This document shows positions 60,892 through 64,000 of a stretch of DNA of 64,000 nt, piece after piece. The notes under the pieces are model-generated. The model was given only the letters and a program-made list of their open reading frames with translations. It had not been told where the DNA came from and made no database searches. Position 1 is the first letter of the stretch, and every line of letters begins with the position of its first letter. A program made the translations under genes and the position numbers. The stretch comes from Isoetes taiwanensis. Lineage: Eukaryota; Streptophyta; Lycopodiopsida; Isoetales; Isoetaceae. The stretch covers positions 2,970,819 through 3,034,818 of the forward strand of contig JAJEKV010000004.1 in NCBI GenBank assembly GCA_021234155.1, given 5' to 3'.

Positions 60892-63826
60892 GGTCAATGG
60901 CATGCAAAATGCTAAAAAAAAAGCCCCCAATGATGCTGATCAAGGCAAGGAAAAATCCCCAACTAATGAACATGATGCCCAAGGAAAGGAAAATACCTCA
61001 AATGATGTTGATGATGGCAAAGGAAAGGAAAAGACTCCAAATGATGTTGATGATGGCAAAGGAAAGGAAAAGACCAGAAATGAAAAGGATGATGCCAAAG
61101 GAAAGGAAATTGTACTTTATACTCGGGTCGATTGGAAAAACAAAAAGGTCAAGATCCTGCATGCATGCAACAGAGAGGCAGTAGGAGAAGGGATTATTGT
61201 TCTAGCAGCAAAATGATGAAAGATTAGGGGAGGACAGGTTAGGTGTGTCAATCTCAAAATTATATGACAATTGGAAGGAAAAGGGTTCAGGCAAACAAGA
61301 ATGCCTTGCTTGTGTGAAGCAACTAGAGGTTCCAACTATTGTTGCATGGCCTAGGGACAGTATTCAACTAGAGGGGAACTACATGCTTCCTATAGATGTA
61401 GAACCATTGTCAATAATGTTCACACAGTGTAGCAAGTGGCCACTTCCAACTTTCAAATATTATCCCACCAAAAGATGCAAGTCAGATTATGATTGTTCTC
61501 CTGAAGACCTGATGAAGGTTAGAGGAAGTGAATGTTGTTGGGCCTCTTGTATTAGAATGTTCACAATAGAGGAGATGGTGGTAGCAAGAGCTACATATCA
61601 GGAACATAAGTGTGATAGCAGGAGGAATTTCATGTACACCATATTTGGCTATGCAATTCAGGATGAAAGATCAAAGAAGAAAAGATTCTCATTGAATGGA
61701 AAGTGGATATGTTCAAAAGCATGGATGGCTATACATGGAATCCCAACCTCTTCTTGGCACAACTAGCAAAAGAAACATGAAAATGGTAGTAAAATTGCAT
61801 TGCATGGGAACACTGGCCTGGTAAGGACTACCTCAAGAACTATAGCTGCAAAGGAAATATTTGAAAGATATATGGATTTCAATGCAGAAAACATGCCACA
61901 TAAGAGTAAGAAGGATGAACAGGGTAGAGTTATTGTTGAAAAGAGATTGCCATCCCATTGTACCCAGAAGAGCATATTAGAGGAAATAAATGCATTGCTT
62001 CGGGAACTTGGAGTGGCCTCTATATCCCAGCCCAGTTTTAGTAGGCTGTGGAATAAGCATTTCAAGCATGTGACCATAGCAACTTCAAACAACTTTGCCA
62101 AGTGCAATCTATGTGCTAGGCTGAAGGAGACACTAGATAAGACTGTGCAACCAAGTCTAAGGGCAAAGATAAGGGAACATATGAAGGACCATATGACAGA
62201 TCAACTTATTGGATGTGGAGGACCTTATCTGCAATGGAACCTAATAACTATCTGTGTATTATACATGATAAAATGGACCAACAGAAGACTTGTCTTCCAC
62301 AATTCAAGTACATTCCTAAGTCATGTGGAAGATCATACCCTTTGCAGATTTCAATGACTGGGGCAATATTGCACGGGCAGTCTCAGACCTACTATGGCCA
62401 TTTCAGTTTAGAGTTGTGGAGTGATGGTCTAGATTTTCACATTGGGAGTATCATGAGGTGTTTAAGAAACTATGAGAAGGGTTAGGATCCTACAACTAGC
62501 CAGGCACTACATAGTGCATTGTTGGATGGAACCCCTAATAGTATTGAAAAGTTTAGCAAGGCAAGGTTTAGGAGGAATGGACCTAATGAACATGTTGGAG
62601 CTTCAACATCTCGTGCTAAACCTCGAGATCTGCCCAGAAAGCTCCTCTTGCAACTAGATAATTGTGCTGGTCAAAATAAGAACAGGTGGATGTTTTCTTT
62701 CCTATCCTACTTAACAGTTGTGGGTATTTTTGAAAGAGTCAATTTGGGGTTCCTAATGCCCGGACATACTCATGAGGATGTGGACGCATTGTTTGGAAAA
62801 TATAGTCATGTATTGAGACAACAGACAGTTACCAACTTTCCCAGGCTATTGGAAATATTTCATGGATGTACAAATCCATCTCCTATAGGATCTATCATAG
62901 AAGAAGTGCCTGATTGGAAGAGTTTTGTGGATGGTTATGCTCTCGACATGGAAGGTCATTCTAGACCTCTTCAATTCACTTTTTGGGTGAGAGAAGGGAT
63001 TCCAATCATGCAATGGAAAATGAGACCTTCAGAGGAGAAGTGGAGAGATGGGGCAGAAATTTGGCACAGGGATGCAAATGGCAAGTCTATGATACCTCCT
63101 GGTCAACCAAAAGCTCTAAAACCAACTGAAGAAGTCAAGCAATTGGGATTGACTAAGGATGGCATCAATGACTACATCAAGCATTGGCAAACTAATTCAA
63201 ATGAGACTAATCGTGCATTGATAGATTATTGGAAGAAGGTGATCAACTTGTTGGATGAGGTAGACACATCCTCAGAAGAGCTGAAAGAAGGGTGGTTCCC
63301 TAAAAGTAAGTGGAAAACATTAGCTGGTGCTGACGAAGATGATGGTACCATTAGTAGCATTGTGAAGGCATATGCTCCTCCTCAATCTGATAAACACTAT
63401 GTTGGTCCTAAGAAGGATAGGCCAAAATATCTAGGCATGGATTATTATGAACCTTCTACTGACGTGGAGTGCCACCAATTTGTAGTAGTAAAACCAGCAG
63501 ATCTAGAGACCTATCCAGTGTGGTTGGGATACACTATCTCGGATATTTGCAAAGAAGAAGGTGATGTTAACTTCAATAAGGTGCGCGTGGAATGGTGGTG
63601 TCCAGTACATCAGTTGAGTAATGTCACCGATAAAGAAAGATATTCAGATTGCTGGACAAAGAGGTGGAGGAGAAATCCTAGTGATCCTGATCTTTGGCTA
63701 GACATTGAAACCGTATTGTACTCGTGGACTCCAAAAACTATTCCAAGTAAAACAGCGAGAGTTACAATACCTCAGGATGTAAGGAATAAGGTTCTCATAT
63801 CCTTGGGGATGCTGGTGGAAAAATGA
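60892..63826 (+). pseudogene. DDE/RNase-H-fold transposase, DUF7869 kind, with two TAGs and two shifts
   Basis: An exon opens after CATTTTAG at about 60,891. First comes a Lys/Asp/Gly repeat region with four 13-residue units (KTPNDVDDGKGKE type, 60,950-61,110), then a VDWKNKKVKILHACNREAVG block, shift at A4 (61,211-61,214), then IVAWPRDSIQLEG. TAG 61,764-61,766 follows, then a helix-turn-helix-like segment with SISQPSFSRLWNKHF and a zinc-type CNLCARL. A shift near 62,210 leads to IIHDKMDQQKTCLPQ (first Asp), TAG 62,483-62,485, LLLQLDNCAGQNKNRWMFSF (second Asp) and MPGHTHEDVDALFGKYSHVL (third acidic site). It ends at TGA 63,824-63,826. The motif order is that of DUF7869 proteins. Both TAGs are in phase with the flanking sequence. 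Terminal repeats of the element were not found in the window. Confidence 0.7.
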
Positions 63827-64000
63827 AAAACTATGTAAAAATATTTTCTACATTACTATGCATCAATCATAGTTAATAAAAGTTGTGTACTACTTGAGCA
63901 GTGTCATATATGATTTTGTAATTTGAAGTTAAGGTGTGAATTTAAATTAAGGCGTGTGATTATATGTTAACGTATAGTGACTTTTATCAAATTACTAAAA
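63827..64000. other. AT-rich 3' flank of the transposase
   Basis: Contains AATAAAA at 63,875-63,881, a candidate polyadenylation signal about 50 bases after the stop. Nothing else is seen before the window ends. Confidence 0.4.

Noticed and set aside
46946-62485. A genetic code in which TAG is an amino acid
   Set aside because: The host is a plant, and the small frames at 46,946 and 58,122 appear to end at TAG. CAG-to-TAG decay explains the pattern more simply.

Overview
Host and type of sequence. This is nuclear DNA of a land plant. From about 22.83 kb onward it is AT-rich, has GT-AG introns, and carries pieces of plant gene families: an ETO1-like protein, glucosidase I (GH63), an 11S seed-storage-type cupin and a membrane-anchored FkbM/DUF7870 methyltransferase. 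Retrotransposon remnants lie among them. I cannot name the species; a large repeat-rich genome fits.

Positions 1-22,830 are not independent sequence. They are a very noisy, shortened reverse complement of about 22,832-53,540. The fold point is a short inverted repeat centred near 22,831. At least nine anchors run collinearly in reverse order along the arm. About 22.8 kb of left arm represents about 30.7 kb of right arm. The solo LTR, the GATA microsatellite and the genes are all mirrored in degraded form. I read this as a fold-back (palindromic) long-read chimera left in the assembly, and I call no genes in it.

22.83-33.3 kb: minisatellite-like DNA at the fold, a LINE-like 3' end, AT-rich DNA with doubtful gene fragments, and a decayed Ty3/gypsy chromovirus (chromodomain, integrase, polypurine tract). 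33.9-34.95 kb: a methyltransferase gene on the minus strand, broken only by homopolymer indels. 37.9-39.3 kb: a perfect hairpin followed by ETO1-like and glucosidase I exons placed head to tail, which looks like captured gene fragments. 41.8-45 kb: a long GATA array, then 11S-cupin exons in inverted duplication around a direct repeat.

47.4-57.06 kb: the most interesting block. Five minus-strand exons appear to form one gene for a protein of roughly 1,250 residues. It has an Arg/Gly-rich N-terminus, a large middle part with weak resemblance to an amino-DNA methyltransferase, and a C-terminal FCP1/NIF-type HAD phosphatase. Exon 2 is split by a 1,623-bp solo LTR with a 5-bp target duplication. 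The introns and flanks carry two interspersed palindrome families, one GC-rich and one AT-rich.

57.4-63.83 kb: plus-strand exons, and a DDE/RNase-H-fold transposase of the DUF7869 kind. Its catalytic motifs are visible, but its frame is broken by two TAG codons and two shifts. Minisatellites lie in front of it. The two divergent gene sets share a region of about 400 bp with repeated sites and may belong to one mobile element; that is inference.
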